Assembly: GCF_019976755.1 (NCBI RefSeq)
Contig: NZ_AP023441.1
Coordinates: 6,569,501-6,633,500 of the forward strand
Direction of reading: 5' to 3'
From: Nostoc sp. MS1
GTDB taxonomy: Bacteria > Cyanobacteriota > Cyanobacteriia > Cyanobacteriales > Nostocaceae
DNA length: 64,000 nucleotides
Position numbers and translations under genes: made by a program. Positions 16,803 to 25,830 of the stretch are shown in pieces; position 1 is the stretch's first letter, and the number at the start of each line of letters is the position of its first letter. The notes beneath the pieces are model-generated. The model did not search any database. It was not told the DNA's origin and saw nothing but the letters and a program-made list of their open reading frames with translations.

Positions 16803-17295
16803 TATTCTCCAGCCAACAATAACATTTCAGCACATAACTGTTCACGAATCCAAAAACCATTATCAATTCAATTAAATCATCTAATATCGGTTTTACCAGT
16901 GGTACAAAACCTTGTTTTTTAGCTGCTAGTAAAATCCCTAATACTCCAGTAACGCGCATACCAGCTTGAATCGCTTCATTTCTACCCTTTCTCTCATCTA
17001 TCAGCAGTCTATCAGCTTTTAACTCAACGGCAAGGGTTATAGCCTCTGCTTCACCTGGGTCAAGTTTAACTTGTAGAGGTTGAAGCAGAGTAATATTTGT
17101 GATAGGTACAACTTGAATCCAATCTAGAGTTTGAATTGCTAGTGTACCTGGGTCTGTAGCTCCAGAATTGAGAATTTCTTGATAAACAGTTGGTGGAATA
17201 ACTACATTCCCATAAAGTTTATTTAACAAACTTAACTGCCTAATTGCAGCAAGATTGCTGATAGGAGATGTGTTACTAACAACAATTAGCGCCAA
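16774..17295 (-). CDS. DUF3368 PIN-like toxin, C-terminus frameshifted
   Basis: A PIN-like putative ribonuclease toxin: VSNTSPISNLAAI at the start, LDPGEAEAITLAVE in the middle, LLIDERKGR further on. After about residue 138 the frame reads MVFGFVNSYVLKCY..., but another frame gives IDNGFWIREQLCAEMLLLAGE then TAG at 16804-16802, which is the normal family C-terminus. A one-base deletion around 16865-16870 explains this; the present frame runs 32 residues on into the trpE duplicate. The gene overlaps the antitoxin by 10 bases. Toxicity is therefore doubtful. Confidence 0.8.
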   Translation of the reverse strand: MALIVVSNTSPISNLAAIRQLSLLNKLYGNVVIPPTVYQEILNSGATDPGTLAIQTLDWIQVVPITNITLLQPLQVKLDPGEAEAITLAVELKADRLLIDERKGRNEAIQAGMRVTGVLGILLAAKKQGFVPLVKPILDDLIELIMVFGFVNSYVLKCYCWLENSDRYSHNGS

Positions 17296-17531
17296 TCGTT
17301 TAGTTTTAATGTTTTTACATCCTCTCTAAGTTCAGCAATATCATAGTGGAGAGGAATTTTACGATTAGCCAATAAGCGCTGAAATTCTAATTGATTCATT
17401 TGGGCAAAATTACTCGCCTGTCCTAGAGTAAAACGCTCTTGTTGAAATAGCATAATAGCAATTTCTTGAAGCATTTCAGTTTCAGACATCTGTATTGTTT
17501 GTAATACCTCGTCTGGAATTATAAGGCTCAT
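17286..17531 (-). CDS. UPF0175-family antitoxin
   Basis: An 81-residue UPF0175 protein, the usual antitoxin partner of DUF3368 toxins. Seen: ETEMLQEIAIMLFQQERFTL followed by LGQASNFAQMNQLEFQRLL, the helix-turn-helix-like region, and HYDIAELREDV towards the end. It is first in a two-gene operon and overlaps the toxin start by 10 bases, which fits translational coupling and likely autorepression (family knowledge). Confidence 0.88.
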   Translation of the reverse strand: MSLIIPDEVLQTIQMSETEMLQEIAIMLFQQERFTLGQASNFAQMNQLEFQRLLANRKIPLHYDIAELREDVKTLKLNDWR

Positions 17532-17587
17532 ATTTTAATTAGCTTATTTGCTTCGCGTAGCGGTACTACCTAATTGATTTATTCTAC

Positions 17588-19102
17588 TCACTGCAAACAA
17601 CGAATTGCGACAAGTAACCCTCTAGCTTTATTTAAAGTTTCCTCATATTCTTTTTCTGGTTCAGAGTCAGCCACTAAACCTGCACCAGCCTGTACAGTTA
17701 CGGTCTGGTCTTTAACTACCATTGTGCGAATAGCGATCGCACTATTTAATTGTCCTTCAAAATCGTAATATCCATACACACCAGAATATACACCCCGGCG
17801 GCTGGGTTCTAATTCATTAATAATTTCCATCGCCCGAATTTTGGGTGCGCCGCTAACTGTCCCGGCGGGAAAACAAGCTTTCAATAAATCCCAAGCGCTT
17901 TTATCTTTGGCTAATTTCCCCACAACATTACTCACAATGTGCATCACATGAGAATAACGCTCAACTACCATCAATTCATCAACTTTTACACTCCCGCTTG
18001 CACAAACACGCCCTAAATCATTACGTCCCAAATCTACCAACATGACGTGTTCGGCAATTTCTTTGGGGTCTTGGAGTAAATCTGCGGCGAAATCTGCATC
18101 TTCCTTCGTTGTTTTACCCCTTGGACGTGTTCCCGCAATGGGACGCACTGTAGCTACTACTTCACCATCGCCATCAAGTTCTGCTTTCACCATGACTTCA
18201 GGACTGGAACCGATGATTTGCCAGTCTTGGAAGTTAAAATACGCCATGTATGGCGAAGGATTTATTTGCCGTAGGGAACGGTACAAAGCGAAGGGATCGC
18301 CTGTGTATTGGGTGGAGAGGCGCTGCGAAATGACTACTTGAAAGATATCCCCAGCTTTGATATGTTCCTTAGCTTTTTGGACGCTGGCGCAAAATTCTGG
18401 ACGAGTGAAGTTGCTGCTATATTCTTGTGTTTCCCCCGCCTTGTGGGTTCCTGGGGGTGTCCATTCTAAGATGGTTTTTTGTGGGGATAGAGGTAAAGAT
18501 AATTTATTTACCATCTGACTGACGCGATCGCACGCTTGCTGATACGCTGCTTTTAAATCTACATTGGGGTCACGTAAATCAGCATAGGCTACAGCCCAAA
18601 TTTTCCGCTTCACTTGGTCAAATATCAACAAGTGGTCTACCTGCATCCACAACCCATCAGGAATGTTGCGTTCATCTTGAGGATGCACTGGTACACGCTC
18701 TTCTATCCAATGAATTAATTCATAACCCCAAAACCCAAATAAACCGCCAATTCCCGGCGGTAGTTGGGGTAACTTGACTGGTTGATATGGTGCGAGACAA
18801 TCAGCTAAAGTTGTAAATGGGTCGCCTGTAAACACAACCTGCGAACCATCACGGTGGGTTTGCGTAGTTGTTTCCCCCCTAGCTTCCAAAACCCATAAAG
18901 GATTACACCCCACCAAACTATAACGCCCGATTTTTTCCCCACCTTCCACCGACTCCAGCAAAAAGCTGTGAGGTTCCCCAGCACAAACTTTGTACCAAGC
19001 CGAAACGGGGGTATCTAGGTCTGCCACCCATTCCTGATACACTGGCACAAAATTACCTTGTGCAGCTAACTGCGAAAATTGAGAGAAATCGGGAAAAATC
19101 AT
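17588..19102 (-). CDS. trpE: Anthranilate synthase component I
   Basis: TrpE makes anthranilate from chorismate, the first committed step of tryptophan synthesis. The 504-residue protein has the N-terminal Anth_synt_I_N region (VGCNPLWVLEARG, GLFGFWGYELIHW) and the chorismate-binding domain (GDIFQVVISQRLS, TVRPIAGTRPRGKT, DLGRNDLGRVC, FPAGTVSGAPKIRAMEII, IRTMVV). I prefer ATG at 19102 (MIFPDFSQFSQ) over an upstream in-frame start at 19192, since the extra 30 codons come from CTGAGTCCTGAG tandem repeats. It lies about 105 bases downstream of psaD on the same strand. Confidence 0.95.
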   Translation of the reverse strand: MIFPDFSQFSQLAAQGNFVPVYQEWVADLDTPVSAWYKVCAGEPHSFLLESVEGGEKIGRYSLVGCNPLWVLEARGETTTQTHRDGSQVVFTGDPFTTLADCLAPYQPVKLPQLPPGIGGLFGFWGYELIHWIEERVPVHPQDERNIPDGLWMQVDHLLIFDQVKRKIWAVAYADLRDPNVDLKAAYQQACDRVSQMVNKLSLPLSPQKTILEWTPPGTHKAGETQEYSSNFTRPEFCASVQKAKEHIKAGDIFQVVISQRLSTQYTGDPFALYRSLRQINPSPYMAYFNFQDWQIIGSSPEVMVKAELDGDGEVVATVRPIAGTRPRGKTTKEDADFAADLLQDPKEIAEHVMLVDLGRNDLGRVCASGSVKVDELMVVERYSHVMHIVSNVVGKLAKDKSAWDLLKACFPAGTVSGAPKIRAMEIINELEPSRRGVYSGVYGYYDFEGQLNSAIAIRTMVVKDQTVTVQAGAGLVADSEPEKEYEETLNKARGLLVAIRCLQ

Positions 19103-19207
19103 AGGCGAATTAAGGATATTAGGTAGTGCTGAGTCCTGAGTCCTGAGTTCTGATGAAATTTTACTCGGAACTCGCAACTCATAACTCAGCACTATTTTCT
19201 CTAGTTC
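19103..19207. repeat. Tandem repeat tract between psaD and trpE
   Basis: Units such as GCTGAGTCCTGAGTCCTGAG and the inverted AACTCGCAACTCATAACTCAG face each other and could form a hairpin in the psaD-trpE transcript. Confidence 0.6.
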
Positions 19208-19627
19208 CTACGCATCGTAGGTAGCTGTACCAGAGAATTTAACTTTTGCAGGGCTGGGGTTTTCCCCAATACTGCGGGCGTTGAAACGAACTTTCTCACG
19301 ACCTTGATTGACTTTTTCAGGGAATACGCCATCAGCTGGGTGAATGAAGGTGGTTTCACCGTTGGGTAAAATCCGGTAAATTTTGTAATCTGTGATTTTG
19401 AATTTTCGGAGTTGACCGCCTAGAGCGATACCATATTCCTTGCGAGCCAAGTACAGAAGGTTTTGACCTTCGTTCATAGTAGCTGCGCCACCTGTAGGTA
19501 GTTCAAATACCTGTTCCTTGGGGCTAGTCCAAGTGATAGCGTATTTTTCTTCTACGACTGCTTTGGTGAGCAAGCCACCAGTGCTGCCAGCAAATTTGGG
19601 AGTTTTACCTGAAAGTGTTTCTGCCAT
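19208..19627 (-). CDS. psaD: Photosystem I subunit II (PsaD)
   Basis: PsaD is the stromal-side subunit of photosystem I that docks ferredoxin. The 139-residue length is normal for cyanobacteria. Visible: TPKFAGSTGGLLTKAVVEEK near the start, YAITWTSPKEQVFELPTGGA in the middle, LRKFKITDYKIYRILPNGE and EKVNQGREKVRFNARSIGEN in the ferredoxin-binding basic region. It is transcribed towards trpE. Confidence 0.98.
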   Translation of the reverse strand: MAETLSGKTPKFAGSTGGLLTKAVVEEKYAITWTSPKEQVFELPTGGAATMNEGQNLLYLARKEYGIALGGQLRKFKITDYKIYRILPNGETTFIHPADGVFPEKVNQGREKVRFNARSIGENPSPAKVKFSGTATYDA

Positions 19628-19710
19628 AAGGTTTTTCTCTCAACGTTTTTAGGGCATCGTAACACCGCTATCATGATCATATTGCGATCGCGTTATAGTC
19701 TGTAACAGTT

Positions 19711-19790
19711 TTTAGTCATTGGTCATTAGTCATTGGTCATTAGTCATTAGTCCATAGTCCATAGTCAACAGTCCATAGCCCATTACCCAT
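19711..19790. repeat. ATTAGTC/ATAGTCC tandem repeats
   Basis: GTCATTGGTCATTAGTCATT units grade into GTCCATAGTCCATAGTCAAC units in the gap between the kinase and psaD. Confidence 0.8.
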
Positions 19791-19792
19791 AA

Positions 19793-21802
19793 CTATCGAC
19801 TCTTAACCTTCGACCGACTCTCCTCTTGCCTATTCTGGGCGATGGGGATGGTGAAATGAAACTGGCTGCCTTGGTTTTTGCCAGAGGACTCTGCCCAAAT
19901 CATGCCGCCCCAGCCGTTGACGATTTGGCGACAGATGGCTAAACCTAGCCCTGTACCGCCTGCTGTGCGTCTTAAAGCCCCTTCTTCTTGGTAGAAGCGG
20001 TCAAAAACTATTTCTAGGCGATTTGGCTCTATACCGCGCCCTGTGTCGGCTACGGTGACTTCTACCATTTGACTGCCGTTGTGGGTGGCACTAATCTTGA
20101 TTTCGCCTTGTTCTGGAGTAAATTTACAGGCGTTATCTACTAATTTCGCCAACACCTCGACTAGCCAATCGCCGTCTGCTCTTACTAAAGGCAAGTTTTC
20201 GTCGATTTGGGTTTTAATGGCGGGTGGTTTTTCTATTGATGGACGGGTACGGATACGGCTGAGGGCTAAATCAATACATTCTTGTAAGGTCAAGGATTCT
20301 GGATGCCATTCCACTCGACCGCTTTCTAGGTTAGATAGGGTTAAGAAATCCTGTACTAACTTCCGCATCCGTTCTGAGTCTGCCAACGCAGTATTCAACA
20401 TTACCTGTTGCAACTCCACAGGCATATCTGGTTCTGTCGCCAAACTTTCTAAGCACACTTGAATTGTGGATAAAGGTGTGCGTAACTCATGCCCTGTAAT
20501 GGCTATCAAGTTGCTGCGGGTACGGTCTAAGGCTTCTAGTTGCTTGTTGAGTTCTTCTAGGTTAGCGAAGGCTTCTGCTTGAATTAAGGCGGCTCCAATT
20601 TGAGTGGCGATCGCTTTTACTAGATCCAGTTCTCCTTGTTGCCATTGATGGGGGGGTAAGGAGCAATAATGTAATTCAACAATGCCTAACAATCGCCCTT
20701 GAAATAATACTGGTTCGATTAACCAGGAACGAATCGCTAATCTTTTGGCAATTAAGGACAAACTAGGGAAATTATTTACCCGATAGTCGTTTAAGGTATC
20801 GCTGACACAGACACCTTCACCATGATCTACCACTTCTTGAAATAGAGAATTTTTCTTTAATTCCCAGGTTTGACCACTAATTGAGACAGTGCCGGGAGTG
20901 ATAAATTCATGCTCTATCACGGCTTGGGCTTCACCAGCCTGGGCGCGGTAAATTAAACAACGACTAGCCCCTAAATGCTGCCCTAATTCTTGGGCGGCGA
21001 TTTGTAACACTTCATGAGGGTCGAGCGATCGCCTAATTGCTGTACTAATTGAGTTTACTAAACGCTCTTTTCGTGCTTGCTCTGCGATCGAGCGGTAAGC
21101 TTTGTGTAATTTGTACTGACTAGCTTGTAAGTAGGTAACTAAACGCTGCACAAAGGGATCTGTGTCAATATCACAAGCATATTCAGTCAGGACATTGCTG
21201 GCAGAGTAAACTTTCGTTTCTCCTATACCAAATCGCTGGCAAGCCCTTGCTACCTTTTTCGCCAAATCTGGGCGATAAATCAAAATCCTGTCTAATAGCA
21301 GTTGAGCTGCTTTGATGCTCACTCCCCGTTCTGATGTCCAAATACCTTCAAATCTTCGCCCTGCGTCCATATCCAGACCAGGACTCAACTCTGCTGGTAG
21401 CTTATTTTTAGCGATCGACCCTTTGCTTTCTCTACATACTAGACAAGTAGCATAATTATCAGCCACTACTACCAAATGCCACTCTTGACTCAAAGCATCA
21501 CTAGGCTCAAATGCTACTTTTTCGTAGTACTCTGAGCTATTTGCAAAATCCGTCTCCGGTGCAGATAAAACATATATTTGATTACTACGTTGTGCTAATC
21601 GCTGATAGCGATGAGCTTCTTGGCGATAGAATCTCTCTCTTTGAAAGCTAGCAATCACTAAAGGCTGGTCTAGAGTCGCAGCCAACACCTGATCTTCCAT
21701 TGCATGTGAAAGGGCCGTTAATGAAGCTTTGAAATATAGCTGGGGCCGCAGGTAAGGTAGGGACTGTAGCAGATCACTCAGCACGGAAGTTGAAATGCTC
21801 AT
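19793..21802 (-). CDS. Cytoplasmic sensor histidine kinase: DICT-GAF-HisKA-HATPase
   Basis: A 669-residue soluble kinase without membrane helices. The N-terminal 230 residues match the DICT sensory module often joined to GAF and kinase domains in cyanobacteria (LYFKASLTALSHAMEDQVL, RFEGIWTSERGVSIKAAQ). A GAF domain follows (about 260-410, SRCLIYRAQAGEAQAVIEHE), then HisKA with the phospho-acceptor in AITGHELRTPLSTIQ and HATPase (DNACKFTPEQGEI, VADTGRGIEP, GGTGLGLAI). No receiver is attached and no regulator gene is next to it, so its partner is unknown. Light or redox input is a possibility given the GAF domain, not shown by the sequence. Confidence 0.9.
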   Translation of the reverse strand: MSISTSVLSDLLQSLPYLRPQLYFKASLTALSHAMEDQVLAATLDQPLVIASFQRERFYRQEAHRYQRLAQRSNQIYVLSAPETDFANSSEYYEKVAFEPSDALSQEWHLVVVADNYATCLVCRESKGSIAKNKLPAELSPGLDMDAGRRFEGIWTSERGVSIKAAQLLLDRILIYRPDLAKKVARACQRFGIGETKVYSASNVLTEYACDIDTDPFVQRLVTYLQASQYKLHKAYRSIAEQARKERLVNSISTAIRRSLDPHEVLQIAAQELGQHLGASRCLIYRAQAGEAQAVIEHEFITPGTVSISGQTWELKKNSLFQEVVDHGEGVCVSDTLNDYRVNNFPSLSLIAKRLAIRSWLIEPVLFQGRLLGIVELHYCSLPPHQWQQGELDLVKAIATQIGAALIQAEAFANLEELNKQLEALDRTRSNLIAITGHELRTPLSTIQVCLESLATEPDMPVELQQVMLNTALADSERMRKLVQDFLTLSNLESGRVEWHPESLTLQECIDLALSRIRTRPSIEKPPAIKTQIDENLPLVRADGDWLVEVLAKLVDNACKFTPEQGEIKISATHNGSQMVEVTVADTGRGIEPNRLEIVFDRFYQEEGALRRTAGGTGLGLAICRQIVNGWGGMIWAESSGKNQGSQFHFTIPIAQNRQEESRSKVKSR

Positions 21803-22954
21803 GAATATCTTTAAAAAAGCCCAATCTGAAACAAGATTCGCATCACAGCTGCATTGTACAAATTACAACGGACGTTCAGGTGAAGTAGACTGTTGCAATA
21901 TGTAAATAAATTTATAGTTGGGAGGCAAGAGGCAGAAGGCGGAATATCTTTCTTTTTACTTACTACTCAGCACTCAGCACTCACTAACTAGAAGATAAAG
22001 TCTGACTATTCCTAGCATTCCAGCTTTGAATATAGCCTAACCTGGGTGACTACGACTATAAATTCATGTACAGATTTAAGAAAATAGAGTCACAAAAAAA
22101 CCCATAACAGCTATTAATTCGTCGTCTAAGCTCAGAGTTAACTAAAGGTATAGACAGATCATAGCGACTTTGGTCTTTAAATCTTAATTGTTATTTATCC
22201 CGTTACTGGCATGTAAATTTTCCCCAATAGGCTACTAAGCTCAATATACATTCTCAAATACCCCTCCTATCATGCCTACCGTGTATACACAAGTCGAATT
22301 GGAAGTCAAATGGGCAGAAAAGAACGGGAAATTATTTTTTAAATCCTTGATTTTCCGTTAAAGCTCTATCAATAAGCTGACACTATTGATAATCACTCAC
22401 TCAACTCAAAACCTTGCCTACTAAGGCTTGTATCTTACTAAGCAAGGATTTTAGGACTTGTGTATACACCGTAGCCTATCATGCTGGGGATAAGTTTCTT
22501 GACGTGGGAGTGGGGGAGGTAGGGAAGATGAGGGGGAAGACAAGGAAGATGGGGAAATTTATTACTCGTCACTCAGCACTCACAAATCATTACTCCTAAC
22601 TAGCAAACTCAGCCTTACAAAAAATAATGTTGTATCTTAGTTAAGTATTATATAGTTCTTCAGCTTTTGGTGTTTTATTTGGCAATAAATCGTTTAAAAA
22701 GCCCATTTTTCGACCTTGACATTAGATTCAAAGCAGATAAATTTATAAAAATTTGTAATTACTTTAATGTCTAGTCTGTTCGACTTTCCAACAAATTCAA
22801 TCCCAATCTAAAAAGCCTCCTACTCCCTGCCCTTTCAATTTTGGATTTGGGATTTTAAATTTTAGATTAGATGGTTCAATCCAAAATCTGAAATTTTCCT
22901 ACCGCCTTGAATACGATCGCAAAAATTTAGACCTTATATACGGAATTTTGGCTG
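21803..22954. other. 1.15-kb intergenic region with MITE
   Basis: No convincing gene. Contents: tandem CACTCAGCACTCA repeats near 21965-21985 and 22565-22585, the MITE at 22276-22474, purine-rich GGGGAGGTAGGGAAGATG repeats near 22510-22555, and a fold-back of AATTTTGGATTTGGGATTTT-type sequence near 22840-22890. Confidence 0.6.
22276..22474. mobile_element. MITE-like element, copy B (199 bp, TIR + perfect 10-bp TSD)
   Basis: Ends CTACCGTGTATACACAAGTC and GACTTGTGTATACACCGTAG are inverted repeats of about 20 bases. The element is flanked by CCTATCATGC on both sides (22266-22275 and 22475-22484), a perfect 10-base target duplication. Inside is an AT-rich body with no transposase. The ends match copy A at 1878-2043, but the interiors differ. 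Confidence 0.85.
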
Positions 22955-25246
22955 ATGACACCGGATACACTGACTACCCCGGACAAAATATTATTGGATG
23001 GTAAAACTTTTATCCCCGCCGAAGATTTACCGATTCCTGAGTGGCCTTGTGTGGTAAGTGAAAGACCACAACCAACTCTGACGGTAAAAGATGATGATTT
23101 ATTTTTAGTCACGGACACGATGGGGAATATCTCCGGCTGTTCCCTAAATGATGGGAATCCTAGCATGGGGTTATTTTGCTGTGATACGCGATTTCTCAAC
23201 CGTTTAGAGTTACAAATTGATGGGCGATCGCCTGTACTTCTCAGTAGTAGTGCGGAAAAAGGTTTTGCCCTGTCGGTTTTGTGTACCAATCCCAGAATTG
23301 ATGAACAGATGAAGGCTGATACTGTAGGTATTCGTCGGGAGTTGGTACTTAATGGGGCTTTATTTGAAGAGATCGAGGTTGCTAACTACAGCACAACTAC
23401 CGTTACCTTTGAACTCAGTATTAGCTTTGATGCTGATTTTGTAGATTTGTTTGAAGTCCGAGGTTACGGCAGAGGAAAACGCGGTAAACTTTTACGCTTA
23501 GTGGAACCAACCTCTGAGGATGGAGGCAGCTTGCATGGTGATAGTGTTGCATCTGTACAGTTACCTCATCTCACCCACAAGGAAGAATCTTTAACCTTGG
23601 CTTATCAAGGTTTAGATGGCTTAATTATGGAATCGCGTATCCAATTCCAGCATCGCCAACCAGACTATTTCAAAGGCTACACAGCGATTTGGCGTTTAGA
23701 GTTACCTACCCACGCCACCCAAAAGTTAGGCTATCGGGTAAATATGTTTACCAACAACAACTCTAGCTCTAATGTGAGTGCGGCTGTTACTTTAGTACAA
23801 GCCAAAGCCTCGGAGATGATGGAGGAACAGAACTGGGTACACAAAATTACCAATATCCGCGCTGATAAAAGTAACTTCAATCAAGTGATTGAACGCGCTG
23901 AACAGGATATGTATTTGTTACGCCAGTCTTTTGACAAATATAAAACCGTTTCTGCGGGTGTACCTTGGTTTTCAGCACTCTTTGGACGAGATTCCATCAT
24001 TACCGCCTCCCAAACCTTGATGCTAAACCCGGAAATAGCCAGAGAAACCCTGATGTTGCTGGCGGCTTACCAAGGTAAACAAGATGATGAGTGGCGTGAG
24101 GAGGAACCAGGGAAGATTCTCCACGAGTTGCGTTTGGGAGAAATGGCAAGATGTCAAGAAATTCCTCACACTCCATACTATGGTACGGTGGATGCCACGC
24201 CTCTGTGGTTGATGTTGTATTCTGAATACTATTCTTGGACGCATGACCGGGAAACTCTAGAACAGCTATGGCCGAATGCTTTGGCGGCGATGGAGTGGAT
24301 AGACCGCAATATGCAGCCTACAGGTTATCTTAGCTATCACCGCAGGTCTAAACGTGGTCTAGATAACCAGGGTTGGAAAGATTCTGGTGATTGTATCGTA
24401 GACCGCAAGGGAGACTTAGCCACTGGCGCTATAGCTTTGTGTGAAGTACAAGCTTACGTCTACGCTGCTAAAATGCGTCTGGCGGAAATTGCCAGGATGA
24501 AGAAGCGTCTTGATTTAGCTGAACGCTGGCAAGATGAAGCCAAAAGCCTCAAGGAACGGTTTAACGAAGATTTTTGGATGGAAGACCAAGATTTTTGTGC
24601 TTTGGCTTTGGATGGTGCGCTTAAGCAGGTGGATAGTATTACATCTAACCCTGGTCATTGTCTACAGTTGGGGATTTTTACACCAGAGAAAGCTTATAAC
24701 GTGGCAGAACGTTTACGCGCTCCTGATATGTTTAACGGCTGGGGGATTCGGACACTAAGTAGTTTGTCGCCAGCGTATAATCCGATGGGGTATCATATTG
24801 GCTCAGTTTGGCCTCATGATAATTCTTTAATTGCGATGGGATTGCGATCGCTCGGTTTAATCGACCAAGCTTTAGAAATCTTTCAAGGTTTGTTCGATAT
24901 GACAAGTCAGCAACCTTACCAACGTCCTCCAGAACTATTTTGTGGCTACGAGCGTAACGGCGATCATTCTCCTGTACAATATCCCGTTGCTTGCACACCC
25001 CAAGCCTGGGCTACTGGTACTATCTTTCAACTCATACAAATGATTGTCAATTTAGTACCTGATGCGCCAAACAATTGCCTAAGAATTATCGACCCCGCTT
25101 TACCAGAGTCAATCAGTAAATTGTCATTGCACAATTTACAAGTCGGTACAACCGTTCTGGATTTAGAATTTGAACGTTCTGGTGGCACTACTGCCTGTCG
25201 GGTAGCGAAAAAACGGGGCAACCTGCGGGTAGTAATTGAGGCTTAA
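22955..25246 (+). CDS. Amylo-alpha-1,6-glucosidase-type glycogen debranching enzyme
   Basis: A 763-residue protein with the N-terminal bacterial glycogen-debranching domain (about 30-240: DTMGNISGCSLNDG, GLFCCDTRFLNRLEL) and an (alpha/alpha)6-barrel glucosidase-like domain (about 300-720: AGVPWFSALFGRDSIITA, SKRGLDNQGWKDSGDC, YHIGSVWPHDNSLIA, ELFCGYERNGDHSPVQYPVA). By family it would remove alpha-1,6 branches from glycogen or a related glycan in the cytoplasm; the exact substrate is uncertain. A hairpin (25288-25307) follows the stop. No glycogen genes are adjacent. Confidence 0.88.
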   Translation: MTPDTLTTPDKILLDGKTFIPAEDLPIPEWPCVVSERPQPTLTVKDDDLFLVTDTMGNISGCSLNDGNPSMGLFCCDTRFLNRLELQIDGRSPVLLSSSAEKGFALSVLCTNPRIDEQMKADTVGIRRELVLNGALFEEIEVANYSTTTVTFELSISFDADFVDLFEVRGYGRGKRGKLLRLVEPTSEDGGSLHGDSVASVQLPHLTHKEESLTLAYQGLDGLIMESRIQFQHRQPDYFKGYTAIWRLELPTHATQKLGYRVNMFTNNNSSSNVSAAVTLVQAKASEMMEEQNWVHKITNIRADKSNFNQVIERAEQDMYLLRQSFDKYKTVSAGVPWFSALFGRDSIITASQTLMLNPEIARETLMLLAAYQGKQDDEWREEEPGKILHELRLGEMARCQEIPHTPYYGTVDATPLWLMLYSEYYSWTHDRETLEQLWPNALAAMEWIDRNMQPTGYLSYHRRSKRGLDNQGWKDSGDCIVDRKGDLATGAIALCEVQAYVYAAKMRLAEIARMKKRLDLAERWQDEAKSLKERFNEDFWMEDQDFCALALDGALKQVDSITSNPGHCLQLGIFTPEKAYNVAERLRAPDMFNGWGIRTLSSLSPAYNPMGYHIGSVWPHDNSLIAMGLRSLGLIDQALEIFQGLFDMTSQQPYQRPPELFCGYERNGDHSPVQYPVACTPQAWATGTIFQLIQMIVNLVPDAPNNCLRIIDPALPESISKLSLHNLQVGTTVLDLEFERSGGTTACRVAKKRGNLRVVIEA

Positions 25247-25287
25247 TATCCCATTTCCAGCATTGCCTGATACCGATACATGAATAG

Positions 25288-25310
25288 GGGCGCAAAGTTT
25301 TGCGCCCTTA
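25288..25310 (+). terminator. Hairpin after the debranching enzyme
   Basis: GGGCGCAAA, two-base loop, TTTGCGCCC, then TTA. It is well placed as a transcription terminator, although the T-run is short. Confidence 0.6.
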
Positions 25311-25830
25311 CAGTCAAACAATTTTAGATTTTGGATTGACGATTTTGGATTGACTGCACCCACAAGGGGATGCAGCTTGGAGATTTTGGATTGACGATTG
25401 CGCGATTTGTTTCGCCCACCAGGGGCAGGGCTTGAACCAAAAATGATCCAAAATCCAAAATTTAAAATCTAAAATTAGTACGGTCAATTTATCTGTGACA
25501 AACATTTTTGGAAATAATGTCTATACCCTCAAAAAATGTTTAGGAACAAACAATTAATACACCAGTCTATCTTGATATCTACACTAGCTAAGACTGTATC
25601 TCATAGAAGAAAAGCACAACCAAGCCTAAACATATTTTTTCCTACAACCTTACATTTGTTTTTCAGCTATATAACCACATAGCTAAAAACCCATGAATGG
25701 GTATAAAAATATGTTTGCTCATGTCTAATTAGAGAAGAATTACGGAATTAATCTTACTGATTTGGTATTAAATCTCAATCCTTGCAACAATCACTCTCAT
25801 CATTTATTTCAGAGCTTTATCTGCCGAATT
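25311..25830. other. Intergenic region with inverted TTTGGATT repeats
   Basis: ATTTTGGATTGACGATT occurs three times near 25321-25400 and its inverse (ATCCAAAATCCAAAATTT) near 25447-25470, so the first half can fold back. The remainder is AT-rich leader before the secreted protein, with no recognised gene. Confidence 0.55.

Noticed and set aside
16540..16875. Plus-strand open frame of 111 codons
   Set aside because: It is the antisense of the trpE 3' duplicate and the toxin end; the parallel frame at 17574-17768 shows the same antisense residues.
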